From the NCBI GenBank assembly GCA_964035015.1, contig OZ035997.1:29997567-30061566 (forward strand): a stretch of DNA of 64,000 nucleotides, written 5' to 3'. Position numbers and translations under genes: made by a program. Source of the DNA: Corallium rubrum. Lineage: Eukaryota > Cnidaria > Anthozoa > Scleralcyonacea > Coralliidae. Below, one piece after another: positions 10,748 to 21,644 of the stretch (the stretch's first letter is position 1; each line of letters starts with the position of its first letter). Under the pieces are notes generated by a model, which saw only the letters and a program-made list of their open reading frames with translations, was not told where the DNA came from and ran no database searches.

Positions 10748-11582
10748 CTTTGAGTGAGTAATTCAAACTTTTTCAATGCATGATTGCATCTGAAGCAAAC
10801 TTTAGTTACATGTAGTAAATAAATATTTTTTCTAGAACTGATAAAGTGTAACTCACATTGTGACTGCAGTACACTTGCCCTATAGAGTATAGGAGACTCA
10901 AGGGTGATGCTCCCTAGAATCCAGGTTAGAGGTGTAGCACAGAATCCCTACAATACATCGGAAACTCTGACCCTGTTCCAGACTGAGAAAAATTGCATAT
11001 TTTGGCAGCTCTGTTTCTGACAAAATGGCAAAAACATTGTACCCTTAAGAAAGAAAAATGTTCCTTGAGCCAGACTAAATACCTAGCATTATAAAAAAGC
11101 CAGACCCTGTTCAAGACTGAAACAGTAATTTATATACCCTGTTCCAGACTGAAAATGGCAAAAACCAGACCTTGTCAAGCAGCACATCTCTGTCAACCTG
11201 ATATATGGGAGTACCCCCCAGAATAGGAGTATGGGAGTTAATAATGGGACACTCTTAGTCTGGTTTTACTTTGTGTGTAAAACATTTCATTTTTTGTAAC
11301 ATTTTTTTTCCACACTAAAATACATCATTTGTTACAAGTTTTGAGAAACATACAAATATGTTATCTTTATTGACATAGTGTAACAAGTTAACATTTGCTA
11401 ACATTTTTTTTAAATACAAAAGTTTTATGTAATGCGGGCTCATGATAAGTTCAAACAGTGCACCCGTATGTTTAAAATTTCTCTTTTTTCAAAATGTAAT
11501 GATCTGAGTTCTGATAACTAAATGAATGTGTTTCATACAATGACTTTAACATATACTTGCAAAGATTTTAGCAAGTTTTCTC
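10748..11582. other. Harbinger interior without a gene
   Basis: About 830 bp between the nested element and the end of the second Harbinger gene. Short direct repetition of ACCCTGTTCCAGACTGA is visible (near 10971, 11103, 11138). No coding sequence recognised. Confidence 0.5.
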
Positions 11583-13129
11583 TTATTGCTTACCAAGCCT
11601 TTCAACCAATGCCATCATAGTTTTACTTTGCAGTTGCATCTGTTGTTGCATTTGCTGCTGCATCACATTAAATTGTTGCTGTTGTAGAGTAGCCTGCTCC
11701 TGTATATACTGCATTTGTTGCTTGGATTGCTCTAGTAACTGTTCCTGCTTTTGTTGTTCAAGTTCAAGTTTTTTTCTTTCAACTTCAACTTGCTCTTTGT
11801 GAAAGGCCAACTCCTCTCTTCTAATTTCTGCATCAACAGACCTTTTTTGCTGAAGGTACTCTAAGGCATCAGTACCACTTCTTCTCTTCCTTTTCTTTAC
11901 AGGGGTTGTATTGCTTTTAGAATCTGAGTCATCAGATTCACAACACAGCACATCTGAACTTTCCTTCTGTGTTTTGCTCCATGTCATCATAGCTTGATCT
12001 CTTAGTTTAAGTGCCATCTCTCTCTCTTTATTTTGTGAGATTTTGCTGGCAGAAGCTTGCCCAAAATCTACATTTTTCATAATTTCCACAATTTCTTCTA
12101 ATAATGTTTCATTCTCTGTCAATGGATCTGGTGCAATTCCAGAGCCAGCCAACTCTGCTCTAGTTTTATCCTTAAAATCATTTAGAAGCTTATTAAACCT
12201 TTCACGTACACTACGCTGGTCTCTTGGGCTTTCATTAAATCCATTGTGAGAGTTTAGGTTTGCAGATATTGTGTCCACTTTTGGCCTGCTTCTTTACTGC
12301 CAGTTTTATGTAAATATGGTTCAATGACTCTCACTTCTGTAAGAAGATTCCTGTCTTTTGCATCATCCCAACGGAATGAACCACTAAAAACAATATAGCA
12401 ATTTTTAACTCAGAAAATACAGTGTTTACAAACCTGAAGAAACCTGATTTAAGGCAGTTTAGGCTTACAGACTTAATTACTTTAACGTAGAACTGAAATT
12501 ATACAAGATTGAGTGCATAGATCTGAATTTGTTCTGGAAACAATAAAGGAATAACAGTTATCAACCATTTTATCACGGATAACATACATACAAATACTAG
12601 AATAGTTGAAACTAGTGTACACAAGGTAATTTAAGTCGTTCCTTTATTATTATATGCTATTTGAATTTAATTTTTGATAAGTTATAATAAAATACACCAA
12701 GTCAAAAATATTAAAACACTGTCAAAATTCAAAAGATGTTAAATATCATCTACAGTGTGCCAATATATGAGTAAAATTATTGAAATCCTATTTAAAATCC
12801 TAGAACCTAAAAAGAAGCCTGTCATAATTTGGAGTCATGACAAAAACAACTTATTAAACTTACTTATTATTTCGCGCCGGTAAGATCTCCTTTTGAGACA
12901 CAGCTACAGGTTCGTTTATCTGCCAAAATATAATTAAAAAAATAATGTAAATAAATTCAAACTGGTTCCAAAGTAATCTTGACAGATTTTAAAAGCTAGA
13001 CATTCAACAAAAACTTGATGCAAGTATTTAAAATAGATGAGAAATGCTTACGTACTCAACACTACGAGAAATCTCTGGAAAACTTACCGTAGCAGATTCC
13101 ACGACGGTAAAACTCAGACACATGAGCAT
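11583..13129 (-). CDS. Harbinger Myb/SANT-like DNA-binding protein, spliced, one frameshift
   Basis: Minus-strand model: exon 1 13088-13129 (ATG at 13129, donor GTAAGT), exon 2 12864-12919 (acceptor TTGGCAG, donor GTAAGT), exon 3 from 12383 (acceptor TTTTTAG) to the stop at 11583. Phases match at both junctions. Exon 3 begins GSFRWDDAKDRNLLTEVR and continues to QKWT, the Trp-rich helix pattern of the Myb/SANT-like domain of Harbinger second genes; near 12268-12275 one base is missing, after which the frame goes on with ISANLNSHNGF and VRERFNKLLNDFK. An acidic stretch, a basic KKRKRR cluster (nuclear signal-like) and a long Gln-rich coiled coil form the C-terminus. It is expected to bring the transposase into the nucleus and to the element ends. 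The frameshift may be real decay or a sequence error. Confidence 0.82.
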
Positions 13130-13228
13130 GCGCAAAAGTACTCGTTCCAGTCCTATCCGAGAAATTGGGTAGTCCGTAGTCCGTAGTCGGCGAATCTTAA
13201 AGTCCCTAATACCGCCAGCTACGCGGGC

Positions 13229-13330
13229 TATAGTGACGCAACAATGATAACATTTATAATGATGTCATAAGACTAGCGGGAACGAACTAAATGTATGTCT
13301 CATAATAACATTAGAAAACATACAATATTA
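13229..13330 (+). repeat. 5' LTR (shortened) of the Ty3/gypsy element
   Basis: It starts about TATAGTGACGCAACAATG and ends before TATTGGCGACGAG. It is shorter than the 3' LTR, lacking the middle part between the GTCATAAG and ACTAAATG segments. The Harbinger element ends only about 20 bp upstream. Confidence 0.7.
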
Positions 13331-13333
13331 TAT

Positions 13334-13343
13334 TGGCGACGAG
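13334..13343 (+). promoter_or_regulatory. Primer-binding site, tRNA-Ser type
   Basis: TGGCGACGAG directly follows the LTR. TGGCGACG is complementary to the 3' end expected for a tRNA-Ser (CGTCGCCA), the primer used by Mag-like Ty3 elements. Reverse transcription would have started here. Confidence 0.65.
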
Positions 13344-13357
13344 TGTAAAGAGTACTC

Positions 13358-14210
13358 ATGGCAGAGGGCGAAGCACCTCAACCGAATCCTGTGCAAAATT
13401 CTACAGATCAAATGGCACAATATATATCCGTGACAATTCAGCCAATGCCTGAATTTCGACAAGACGCCAAACTAGGGACAAGCCTTGCAACTCGATGGAA
13501 CAATTGGCAATCGGATTTTGAAATGTCAGTCCTGACCGCCAGTGATATAACCGTCAACAAACGTAAACGTACTCTTCTTCTGTATCAGGCTAGATCTCGA
13601 GTAAGGGAGATTTTTATGCAATTACCTGAAACTGGTAACGACCAGGGACGTAGCCAGGATTTTGAAAGGGGGGAGCCGAAATCAGAATTAAATTTTAGGG
13701 GGGTCCGGGGGCATGCTTCCCCGTGAAACTTTGAAATCGAGAGTCGCTGAAATGCCATTTCCTGGCTTTTGGAGGAAGATTTTACAGACCCTAAAGGTTA
13801 AAAAACGTCATACAAAATACTCAAAACACGCAAACGTCACATAGATACACAAAATGCATACACTCAGTAGATTGATGAATACACTGTTTACAGTTTATTT
13901 CCTGACATAATTCATATTGCATCAGTTTTGTAGTTACATGTCTGTTGTTTTATATCTAAAGGGGGGGGGGGTAACGGCAACGAATATAAAACCGCCAAAG
14001 GCAACTGAAGGAATACTTCGCCCGCAGAAAAACCGAAGGTATGAAGTTTATCGTTTTCGCCAAAAAACTCAAGCCCCCTAACGAAACGCTTGGTGAATTT
14101 CACACACGCCTATACGAACGATAATATGGCGGAAACATGTGAATTTAACGATGTGGAGTTTGAAATCGAGGAGCAGATAATTATTGCGACCCGACGTTTG
14201 ACTTGAAAGC
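13358..14210 (+). pseudogene. gag remnant, split by a hAT MITE
   Basis: The open start (MAEGEAPQPNPVQN) leads into LATRWNNWQSDFE and KRKRTLLLYQARSRVREIF, a capsid-type pattern seen in Mag-like gag proteins. After LPETGND the MITE 13643-13970 intervenes; the gag reading resumes at about 13973 with EYKTAKGKLKEYFAPQKN and NETLGEFHTRLYE, and decays after about 14200. The 8-bp target duplication of the MITE lies in the coding sequence on both sides. Confidence 0.75.
13643..13970. mobile_element. hAT MITE, right end deleted
   Basis: The left end CAGGGACGTAGCCAGG is intact; the body is almost the same as 24981-25342 (GGTCCGGGGGCATGCT, GCCATTTCCTGGCTTTTGG, CATACACTCAGTAGATTGA). The right end stops in a G run and lacks the last ~40 bp with the inverted repeat. 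GTAACGAC (13635-13642) and GTAACGGC (13971-13978) are the target duplication, 7 of 8 matching. Confidence 0.85.
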
Positions 14211-14384
14211 AATGTTCTTGGAAGGACGACGCGACGAACAGAGTTCTTACCAAGCAAAAAAAATCGAATCGAAAGAAGCAGTCGATACGGCGACAAACTC
14301 GATTTAAACAACGCTAAAGTCGCTAAAACCTGTACATATTGCGTGTACATTTCCTCACGACGGATGTTGCCCAGCGAAAGTAAA

Positions 14385-14760
14385 GCTACTGTTACACGAT
14401 GCGATTTTTCTTGCAACTTGCAACAAATTTATATCCTTGAAAAAAAAACTCAGTCGCAAGTTGCCGAGGAGTGTTACACGCAAACATATTTTTCTCGAAT
14501 ATATCATCCGTTGTTGATATTTTTTGTCCCAGGAGCGTTTCGCCCCAGTCTCGACTGCGTGCGGTATCCCGAAATTCTTACACCTGATATAGCCTTGAAA
14601 AGAATTGTGTTGCAAGATGCATGCAGGATGGGTGTTACACGTTCACTTTGTTGCAAGTTGCAGCAAAAAGTAGAACCCACCAGCTTTTCTTGCAACTTGC
14701 AACACGGCAAAAATAACAAAATCGCAAGTTGCTACGGGGTGTTACACAATACGAGCAACA
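14385..14760. mobile_element. MITE-like insert with TTGCAACTTGCAA and GTGTTACAC motifs
   Basis: TTGCAACTTGCAAC occurs near both ends (about 14411 and 14691), with GTTACAC(G/A) words at about 14391, 14474, 14633 and 14741. It separates gag from pol in the Ty3 element and is not gypsy sequence. Open frames on both strands here are incidental. The class was not identified. Confidence 0.6.
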
Positions 14761-14889
14761 ATTAATGTTATTGACGAGCAGACATATTCAGAAATGACCG
14801 GAGGGATACAAAACAAACACTAAAGCATTTGCGTACACTGCAACGAAACCCGTTAAATTCATTGGCCGAAATTTGAAGCCGTTATCGAG

Positions 14890-15240
14890 AGACACAAGCG
14901 AATTTCCGCGCTGCAAACACAATTACAAGGGCTTCAAGGCGTAAAGAATATCGCGGATGATATTATATATTGTATTCGGAACGACAAGAGCTAAACATGA
15001 TGAAAACTTGGATAAATGCCTTCGCCGCTTATCCAACAAAAGCCTAAAACTGAATCGAGGAAACTGTAATTTCCTCAGCGACACACTGGAATTCTTTGGA
15101 CAGATCTTTTCCAAAGAAGGCACACGACCAGTGAGTAAACGATTTAGTCAACGCTCCACAGCCTGCATGTGTACACGACGTCCGAAGTTTGTTGGGAATG
15201 ACCAACTACAGCAGTAAATACATCCCTGATTTCGCTACGC
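14890..15240 (+). pseudogene. Ty3/gypsy reverse transcriptase remnant
   Basis: Recognisable are GLQGVKNIADDII (catalytic Asp pair, followed by a one-base insertion) and, after the shift, ENLDKCLRRLSNKSLKLNR, CNFLSDTLEFFGQIFSKEG, the usual RT thumb/connection region. Earlier RT motifs are missing. Confidence 0.8.
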
Positions 15241-15357
15241 TGACAATTCCACTTCGTGAATTAACTAACTGAAAAGAACGTTCGATTTGAATGGAAACAA
15301 AAACAATGAGTATGCTTCGACAAGCTAACAACCGCGCCATTAGCGTCAGCGCCGTGT

Positions 15358-15760
15358 ATGTCATATTTTGAAAAGAAAAAGAGACATTCGTTTCTTGTCG
15401 ATGCTAGTCCTGTGGGAATTTCAGCGATTTTGTCACACCAGAAACCAGGAGCTGATGATCAGAAAGTAATAGCTTGTGCAAGCCGAGCATTGAACAAACC
15501 CAGAAAAACGCTATTCGCAACTATCGTTTTGTCTGTTGAACATTTTCATTTATTTCTCTATGGCAGTGAATTTACGTTAGTGACTGATCACAAGCCGCTT
15601 GAAGTGATCTTTGGAAATCACAACTCTAAAACATCAGCACAATTGAACGATGGATCCTACGTCTCCAACCCTATACATTAGATTGTTTACAAATCTGGAG
15701 CGAATAATCCTGCAGACTATTTATCCAGACGTCCTACTCCTCGAGGTACGCGAAAACAAG
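15358..15760 (+). pseudogene. Ty3/gypsy RNase H remnant
   Basis: Reads FLVDASPVGISAILSHQ (first RNase H Asp), VIACASRALNKPRKT, EHFHLFLYGSEFTLVTDHKPLEVIF (TDHKPL motif) and, after a shift, NPADYLSRRP. The TDHKPL and PADYLSR motifs are diagnostic of Ty3/gypsy pol. Confidence 0.85.
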
Positions 15761-15889
15761 AGAAGATGACAGAAGATTACATTAATTTTATATGTGAACA
15801 ATGGAATTCCAAAAGCTATGGCATTGCCATTGGAAGAGATTACAGATGCCCACTATTAAATTTGGATAGAACATTAAGAGGACTTCGTG

Positions 15890-17060
15890 CTGCGATCAAG
15901 GTGAATAAATGGGACTCATCTGTTGTTAAAGCATTCAAAGGTAGCCTATATCAAGGATGAACTGACTGTTTCATCGCATGGTATATCATTTTACGAGGGA
16001 CAAGAATAGTAATTCCGAAAACTCTGCAGCAAAGAGCAGTCGATATCGCACACGAAGCGCATTGTGCCCAGACATCGAAAGGACAAAAGCCTTACTCAGA
16101 GAGAAAATATGGTTTCCTCAGATTGACAATTTTGTGAAGAACTCTATTGACCATAGTATAAACATGTCAAGCTGTAGGAAGATCGAAGCCTCCTGAACCA
16201 ATAGCCACGATAAGAATGCCAGAATTACCTTGGAAAGTTCTATACATAGATTTCTTACGGACCTCTTCTCCGTCGTGATTGATAGATACTCAAGATTCTC
16301 AGAGGTGGAAATTGTTCGCTCTATACGAAAGCCTCAGTGGTAATTCCCAAGTTGGATAGAATATTTGCTGTACATTGTATACCAGACCTTATCAAGTCAG
16401 AGTTGATTTAACGGTGAAGAATACAGCCGTTATATAAAAGCACTTGCCATAAAACCAGAGTTCTCCACTCCACAATGGCCTCAAGGTAATGCCCAAGTTG
16501 AGCGATTTATGCAGCCACTTGGAAAACCACTCAAGACTGCTAAAACAGAAGGTCGCCCGCGTGGAAGCAAGAGTTAAGCACTTCCTAATGTTGTATCGGA
16601 GAACGCCACACAGCACAACCGGTTTACCTCCAGCAGAACTGTATACTCTTCAACAGAACAATACAAGGCAAATTACCCATCTTGCAAAGAAAAAATATTG
16701 TGAACCGCCACAAGGGAGCCTTTGAACGTGGAAATACCCGACAACAGTACAAACAATATACAGATGAAAGGTGCAATGCGAAGAAGAGTGAAATTAAAGT
16801 TGGAGATCATGTACTACTCACTGGTACAGTACTAGTGAGGCAACCGAAAAAAGACAAACTTTAACGACAAACCCTACGTTGTGACTAACAGAAACGAAAC
16901 AGAAGTTACAGTCATGAACAAACAAGGACATTACATACGACGAAACGTATCACACTTTAAACAAATATCAAGAACTCATAGAGACACGGATGATGAATAC
17001 GTTCCAGATGACAATGACCAAGTACTTAATGATAGCATCAACAGCTAGCAGTATAATAAC
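15890..17060 (+). pseudogene. Ty3/gypsy integrase remnant
   Basis: Fragments in several frames: a zinc-finger part near AVDIAHEAHC (about 16030-16070), ELPWKVLYIDFL at the start of the core domain (about 16220), a core piece ending in LMLYRRTPHSTTGLPPAEL (about 16590-16640), and SEIKVGDHVLLTGTVLVRQPKKDKL near the C-terminus (about 16790-16863). Multiple stops and shifts; inactive. Confidence 0.8.
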
Positions 17061-17193
17061 AGCAACAACACGAACAACGGCAATAACACAAACAATGACA
17101 ACAACAATATGCCTCTAAGAAGATCGACAAGAAGCAAGAAAGAACCTGTTAGATATGGACACATTGTACCTTCAAACGGTTATACCATGACTT

Positions 17194-17206
17194 AAAAAAG
17201 GGAAGA
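17194..17206 (+). promoter_or_regulatory. Polypurine tract
   Basis: AAAAAAGGGAAGA lies immediately before the 3' LTR start TGTAGTGACG, the position of the plus-strand primer in LTR retroelements. Confidence 0.8.
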
Positions 17207-17361
17207 TGTAGTGACGTAACAATGATAACATTTATAGCGATGTCATAAGAGTAATAGCTATACGTACCAGTACTAATACGAGTAACCATGAGACTGAAAC
17301 AAGCGTGCAAGCAAGCAACTAAATGTATGTCTCTTGTTGATATTAAATAAAGCAAACATTT
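17207..17361 (+). repeat. 3' LTR of the Ty3/gypsy element
   Basis: Begins TGTAGTGACGTAACAATGAT and contains TATTAAATAAAGC, a possible poly(A) signal. The exact right end is uncertain because the 5' LTR is shortened and diverged there. Confidence 0.7.
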
Positions 17362-17394
17362 TATAGTCGTTATCCAGCGACTGCTAGAAATAGT

Positions 17395-18118
17395 TGGACG
17401 AAGGGAATAAACAAAGTGGTAATAAGATGTTTCTTCCAAAGTGAGCCTCAAAGAAGAGGATATAGGAAAAGAATGCTAGCAATCTGTAGAGAAATTGGAG
17501 TTTTTATATGTAAGTCACTAGACTAGCTGATCAGTCAAGAGCTATATAAGAACAAATGGATGGTTATCTGAAGTTGAACTTGAGGAAATCAGAAGGTAGG
17601 TGGAAGGGCATGACGAAAGAGAAGTATTGCAGGAGACTTTGCTGGAGGAGAATATTGAATTTGAAGAAAGGATGGAAACTGAAGAGAATGAGGAGTCGAA
17701 TATGGAAGAGGCCATCTCAGATAGGATGAGAGCAAATGGTCAGTCGGAGGAAAAAATACAACTTGTTTGGGAAATCCTTAAGGAGAAAGAAAATAAGGAA
17801 AGCGGCCATGGCCTCTCAGACAATCTCAGGAGCGTAGAAAGAAAGAGATTAAAATTGGCAAGTAGAGAAGAAGGTCAACAGTGTACTCGGATATATACCT
17901 TCCAGAGATATAACAGAAATGAACTGACTTTTCCTAGCAGCAGGACGCGTGGTTCAAAGAAAGCTCGGAATCCAAGGAAAAGAGAGAAATGGGCTGGTGG
18001 AACCATGGTGGAAAAGAAGATTGAAGGGTCAACTTGCAAAGTATTGGAAAAAGATCTTAGTTGCCTCGAAAGATGGAAGGCGGTTGGGGAGTTGCAAAAT
18101 GAGAAAATAAAATAAATA
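17395..18118 (+). pseudogene. N-terminal region of RLE-LINE ORF
   Basis: Pieces such as RRGYRKRMLAI and, in other frames, a Glu-rich stretch EENIEFEERMETEENEES (17600-18115) correspond in position and style to the N-terminal part of R2/R4-like ORFs in invertebrates. At least two shifts are needed. The family assignment relies on the following RT region. Confidence 0.6.
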
Positions 18119-18278
18119 TAGAGTTAAAACTGGCAAAGGGATGTCAGTGGTGACCGAGGAGCTGAAGCAACATATTAAAGTGGTGGGTGAAAAGATCAAA
18201 TGATATGAAAACCGAGGGAACAGTATAGGCAAAACAGATTGTTTCAGTCAAACCAAAAACGACTTTTGGGGATCGAGA

Positions 18279-19215
18279 GTGGTAGCAATATATTATCTGC
18301 ATGATGCAGAGGAAAGTAAGCAGTTTTGGAGTAGAATTTGGGATACCTCAGTTTCTCATAATGAAGAAGCAGAATGGCTGAGAAATGTTGACAGTAAAGT
18401 TAGTGGTTTAGAGAGACAAAAAAAACATTTTGATGTCATAAAGATGCAGTTGAGAAAAATGCCTAATTGGAAATCGCCAGGACCAGATGGGTTACGAGGT
18501 TTTTGGTTGAAGAACTTTACATCTTGTGTCGACAGAATAGCAGAACAGTTACAAGTGTGTTTAGATACCAGCGTAGTTCCAAACTGGATAACACTGGATC
18601 CGGAAAGAATGGCACTGATTGTGAGCGATAAAGGAAAGGGAAGTCTTAAGCTTGTAACCAGCTTTAGACCTATAACATGCCTACCACTTATTTGGAAACT
18701 TTTATACTGGCTCCTTTGCTGATGACTAATGTACAGTTATTTGAAGCAGAAGGAACTCTTGCCAGATGAGCAAAAGGGTTGTCGGAGAGGGGCACGTGGG
18801 ACAAAGGATCAGTTATTATTCGATAACATGATAATGAGGAACTGTAAGAGACGTCAAATTGGGCTAGGAATGGCGTGGGAGGATTATGAGAAAGCATATG
18901 ACATGATTCCTCACTCTTGGTTGCAGAAGTGCTTAAAAATGTAGTGGTGTGGCGGAAAATACGGCTTCCTTATTGGTAGAAAGTATGAAAGAATAGAGGA
19001 CGGAATTGACCGCAGGAGGAACAACTCTTGGGACTGTGATATTAGAAGAGGAATTTTCCAAGGAGATAGCCTGTCACCACTTCTCTTTGTCCTCGCACTG
19101 ATACCCTTAACGATGATTGTCAGAGGTGTGAAAGCAGAGTGTGATGTGGGAGGGGAAACGGGAAGAGCTAATGATCTTCTATTTATGGACAATCTGAAAC
19201 TGTATGGGAAAAAAT
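18279..19215 (+). pseudogene. Reverse transcriptase of RLE-LINE, catalytic Asp lost
   Basis: Reads MPNWKSPGPDGLRGFWLK and SFRPITCLPLIWKLL (18465-18710), then [19 protein letters not shown] and [19 protein letters not shown] (about 18757-18925, first catalytic Asp), then GIFQGDSLSPLLFVL (about 19045-19095) and LLFMDNLKLYGKK (about 19170-19217). The last motif should be FMDD; the second Asp is Asn here, so the polymerase would be dead even without the frameshifts. Confidence 0.85.
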
Positions 19216-19337
19216 GAAAGGCAAGTTGACACACTGGTGCACACTGTGCGAATTTTTAGTGAGGATAGTGGTATGCAATTTGGAATAAATAAGTGCGCTG
19301 TACTAATTATGAAAACTAGGCACGCTTGGGCGTACAT

Positions 19338-19496
19338 GTATCTACTGCGTCAGACTGCTCAGACTGACTCGGGATGTGATTGGAAAAACCTTCTGAAATT
19401 TTATTGGTCCCGAAGAATATTCTATTGTTACTTAACTAACATCGGAAAACCTTGCATGCCGACGTAGTATCTACTCGCATGCGCAGTAGACACAGA
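19338..19496. repeat. Small inverted-repeat insert in the RLE-LINE
   Basis: TGTATCTACTGCG on the left faces CGCAGTAGACACA on the right. A related sequence, GTATCTACTGCGTATGCGCGAG, is at 31445-31478. It begins the block that splits the LINE. Confidence 0.5.
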
Positions 19497-19499
19497 AAC

Positions 19500-19925
19500 A
19501 AATTGAAGGTAATCTAGGCAATAGTAAGCTAATATGGAAAACAATAAACAATGTCATGACAAGACAAAAATTATTCTATCCAAATTAAGTATTAGACTAA
19601 CATCTGGCAATACAGTGTTGTCTAAACCCGATTAAATTCCAGAGTTCTTAAATAAACATATACCGGCGATATACCGGCGTTTGGCCTAATTTAGCAAGTC
19701 AACTGCTTCCTTCGGATGAAGACGTGCCCTCATTTGAAGACTATATTCCTCCAGTCGGCTCTACTTTTTCTATTGAGAAAGCTACTGTAGAGGAAATTTT
19801 CAATTTATTAAATTATTCGAAACTAGACAAAGCTGCAGGATTAAACAACATTCCGGTTAAGTTACTTAAAATAGGCGCAGCTCTACGCTATCTAGCTAGC
19901 TCTTTATGTAACATTTGTAACTAGA
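19500..19925 (+). pseudogene. CR1-like LINE fragment between endonuclease and RT
   Basis: After frameshifted pieces, an open stretch reads FSIEKATVEEIFNLLNYSKLDKAAGLNNIPVKLLK (split by me here only for description), the region just upstream of RT motif 1 in CR1/Jockey elements (pattern L.S.KA.G.D.IP..LLK). It is unrelated to the surrounding RLE-type LINE. Confidence 0.7.
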
Positions 19926-20022
19926 GAGCAGTCAGAGACTGCATATACCTCCGCTAGCGGGTTATTAGAGATGTTTAAAAAGAAAACGAGCCATCCCGCT
20001 AACCAGGCTAGCTCACGGGAGA
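19921..20022. repeat. Dispersed ~100-bp hairpin repeat, copy B
   Basis: Second copy of the repeat at 327-430, in the same orientation, about 85-90 % alike by eye. It follows the CR1-like fragment directly. Confidence 0.6.
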
Positions 20023-20228
20023 TTTCCCCCCCAAGAGGCTTACTATTTTATACCATTAGCTTTTGAAAACTGTGGTAAATCATACTTACGGCAAATTTGT
20101 GTTGATTAATCATCAAAGAACTAATTACCAATTAATAAACTGAAGTGAGCACCAACAAAGCTAGAGCACAACTGAACAAAGTCAAAATACACCGTTTTAT
20201 CGCAAAAGTAATTTCGATAAAGTGAACT

Positions 20229-21200
20229 GTGGAAAAATTAAAGGAAGTGGATAGGAAAACGAGAAAGTTACTTAATATCTACCGTGCACTACATCCTCAA
20301 GCAGATGTTGACAGATCATACTTAAAGAGGAAGGAAGGTGGGAGAGGACTTATTAGTGTGGAGGACTGTGTTTTTTTGGGTATATACGTGAAAGCAAGGA
20401 GAGGCTGTTAGTTGCAGTGAAGGATGAGGGATGTTTGACACAATGATCAAGTCGAGAAGTTATTATGGAGAAACGAAAAGCTAAGTACAAGGAGAAAGCT
20501 TTGCATGGACAGTTCTAAAGAGCTACAAAACAAATAAGAAATGTGGAGAGTTGGAACTGGTTAACACGTGGAAATTTGAAGGAGACTCAAGGAACGATTA
20601 TGGTCGCTCAAGATCAGGCCGTACGAACGAACGCAGTGAAACGTAGGATTGATGGACAGGACGTCTCGTCAAAGTGTCGGTTATGTAGAGAAAGGGAAGA
20701 TGTAATAAGCCATATTGTTGCTGAGTGCAAAAAGTAGCGCAGAAACAATATAAACTCTGGAGACACGACAAGGCGGCCCAAGTTAGCTGGGAATTGTGCA
20801 AGCGGTTCAGTTTTCCACACCAGGAGAAGTAGTACGAACATTCCCCTGCGAAATTTCTTGAAAATGGAGATTGAGGTGAAAGTGCTCTGGGACTTCACTA
20901 TCCAGACTGATCATCGATTGGAGCTCAACCCGGACATAATAAATAAATTCATAATAAATAAATAATAAATAAATAATAAATAAATAAATCATAAAATCAA
21001 AAGGGAGTGCATTATTATTGATGTGGCATGCCCAATCGATATCAGGATTGTGGAAAAAGAGGATGAGTATTGAAATATAAAAAAGTGATCATAGTTCCGA
21101 TTGTGAATGGAGCTCTTCGAACACTTAGCAAGAACTTTGGTAGTTGGATGGATAAAATAGAGATGAGAGAGAAAATGGACTTATTACAGAAAGCTTGTTT
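20229..21200 (+). pseudogene. C-terminal zinc knuckle and endonuclease region of RLE-LINE
   Basis: Reads DRKTRKLLNIYRALHPQADV and GGRGLISVEDCV (20229-20370), then TIMVAQDQAVRTN, CRLCREREDVISHIVAECKK (a CCHC-type knuckle, about 20675-20737) and, after stops, LWDFTIQTDH and a damaged endonuclease part near IIDVACPIDI (about 21015-21045). An (ATAA)n expansion at about 20940-20990 sits where the RPD endonuclease motif should be. Confidence 0.8.
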
Positions 21201-21306
21201 ACTGGGCAAAGATCATTAGAAGGACCCTGGATACATAAGGTCAAGGGAATTGGTCCGCTGTTCAGGATTTATAAACCATAAAGACATCAAGTGTGAATTC
21301 AATGGA

Positions 21307-21329
21307 AATAATAATAATAATAATAAATA

Positions 21330-21412
<83 letters not shown>
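21307..21412. repeat. (AAT)n array, 3' tail of the RLE-LINE
   Basis: About 105 bp of AAT with one AAATAAATAA interruption. Confidence 0.95.
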
Positions 21413-21413
<1 letters not shown>

Positions 21414-21501
21414 CTGAGCCTTTCAATTGGATGTTTGGCATCATGCATTCGTTTTATGTAATACAGCAAGTACTCTATTTACTTATCCACAGTATTAAAG
21501 A

Positions 21502-21644
21502 CTTATTAACCGAGTGCGAGGTCTGTACAGGAAAGTATTTGCTTGAGGTTTTCGTACAGACCGAGCGACGAAGGAGCGAGGTTTGTGCGATAAAAGCGAG
21601 GGCAAATACTTTCCGGTACAGACCGAGCAAACGAGGTTAATAAG
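21502..21644. mobile_element. Palindromic MITE, family ACCGAG..CGAGGT
   Basis: CTTATTAACCGAG on the left is inverted as CGAGGTTAATAAG on the right in the form word-CCGAG...GCGAGG-word. The next step inward is GGTCTGTACAGGAAAGTATTTG against CAAATACTTTCCGGTACAGACC. The ORF across it is incidental. Confidence 0.8.

Larger units (their letters stand above)
13207..17400 (+). mobile_element. Degenerate Ty3/gypsy (Mag-like) LTR retrotransposon
   Basis: The order of parts is LTR, primer-binding site, gag, RT, RNase H, integrase, polypurine tract, LTR. The two LTRs share TAGTGACG(C/T)AACAATGATA, ACATTTATA.GATGTCATAAG and ACTAAATGTATGTCTC. Frameshifts and stops are found throughout, and two MITEs interrupt it (13643-13970 and about 14385-14760). 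It cannot make a polyprotein. The Mag assignment rests on the primer site and the gag style. Confidence 0.85.
17395..21412 (+). mobile_element. Degenerate RLE-type LINE (R2/R4-like) with (AAT)n tail
   Basis: Remnants of one long ORF follow each other in the right order over 4 kb, interrupted at about 19330-20225 by other repeats: N-terminal charged region, reverse transcriptase, a zinc-knuckle and restriction-like endonuclease region, then a tail of about 100 bp of AAT. The second copy (26324-27672, minus) also ends in an AAT array, so the trinucleotide tail belongs to the family. Confidence 0.8.

Noticed and set aside
14343-14765. Open frame of 140 codons with many Cys and Leu
   Set aside because: Lies in the MITE-like insert between gag and pol of the Ty3 element.
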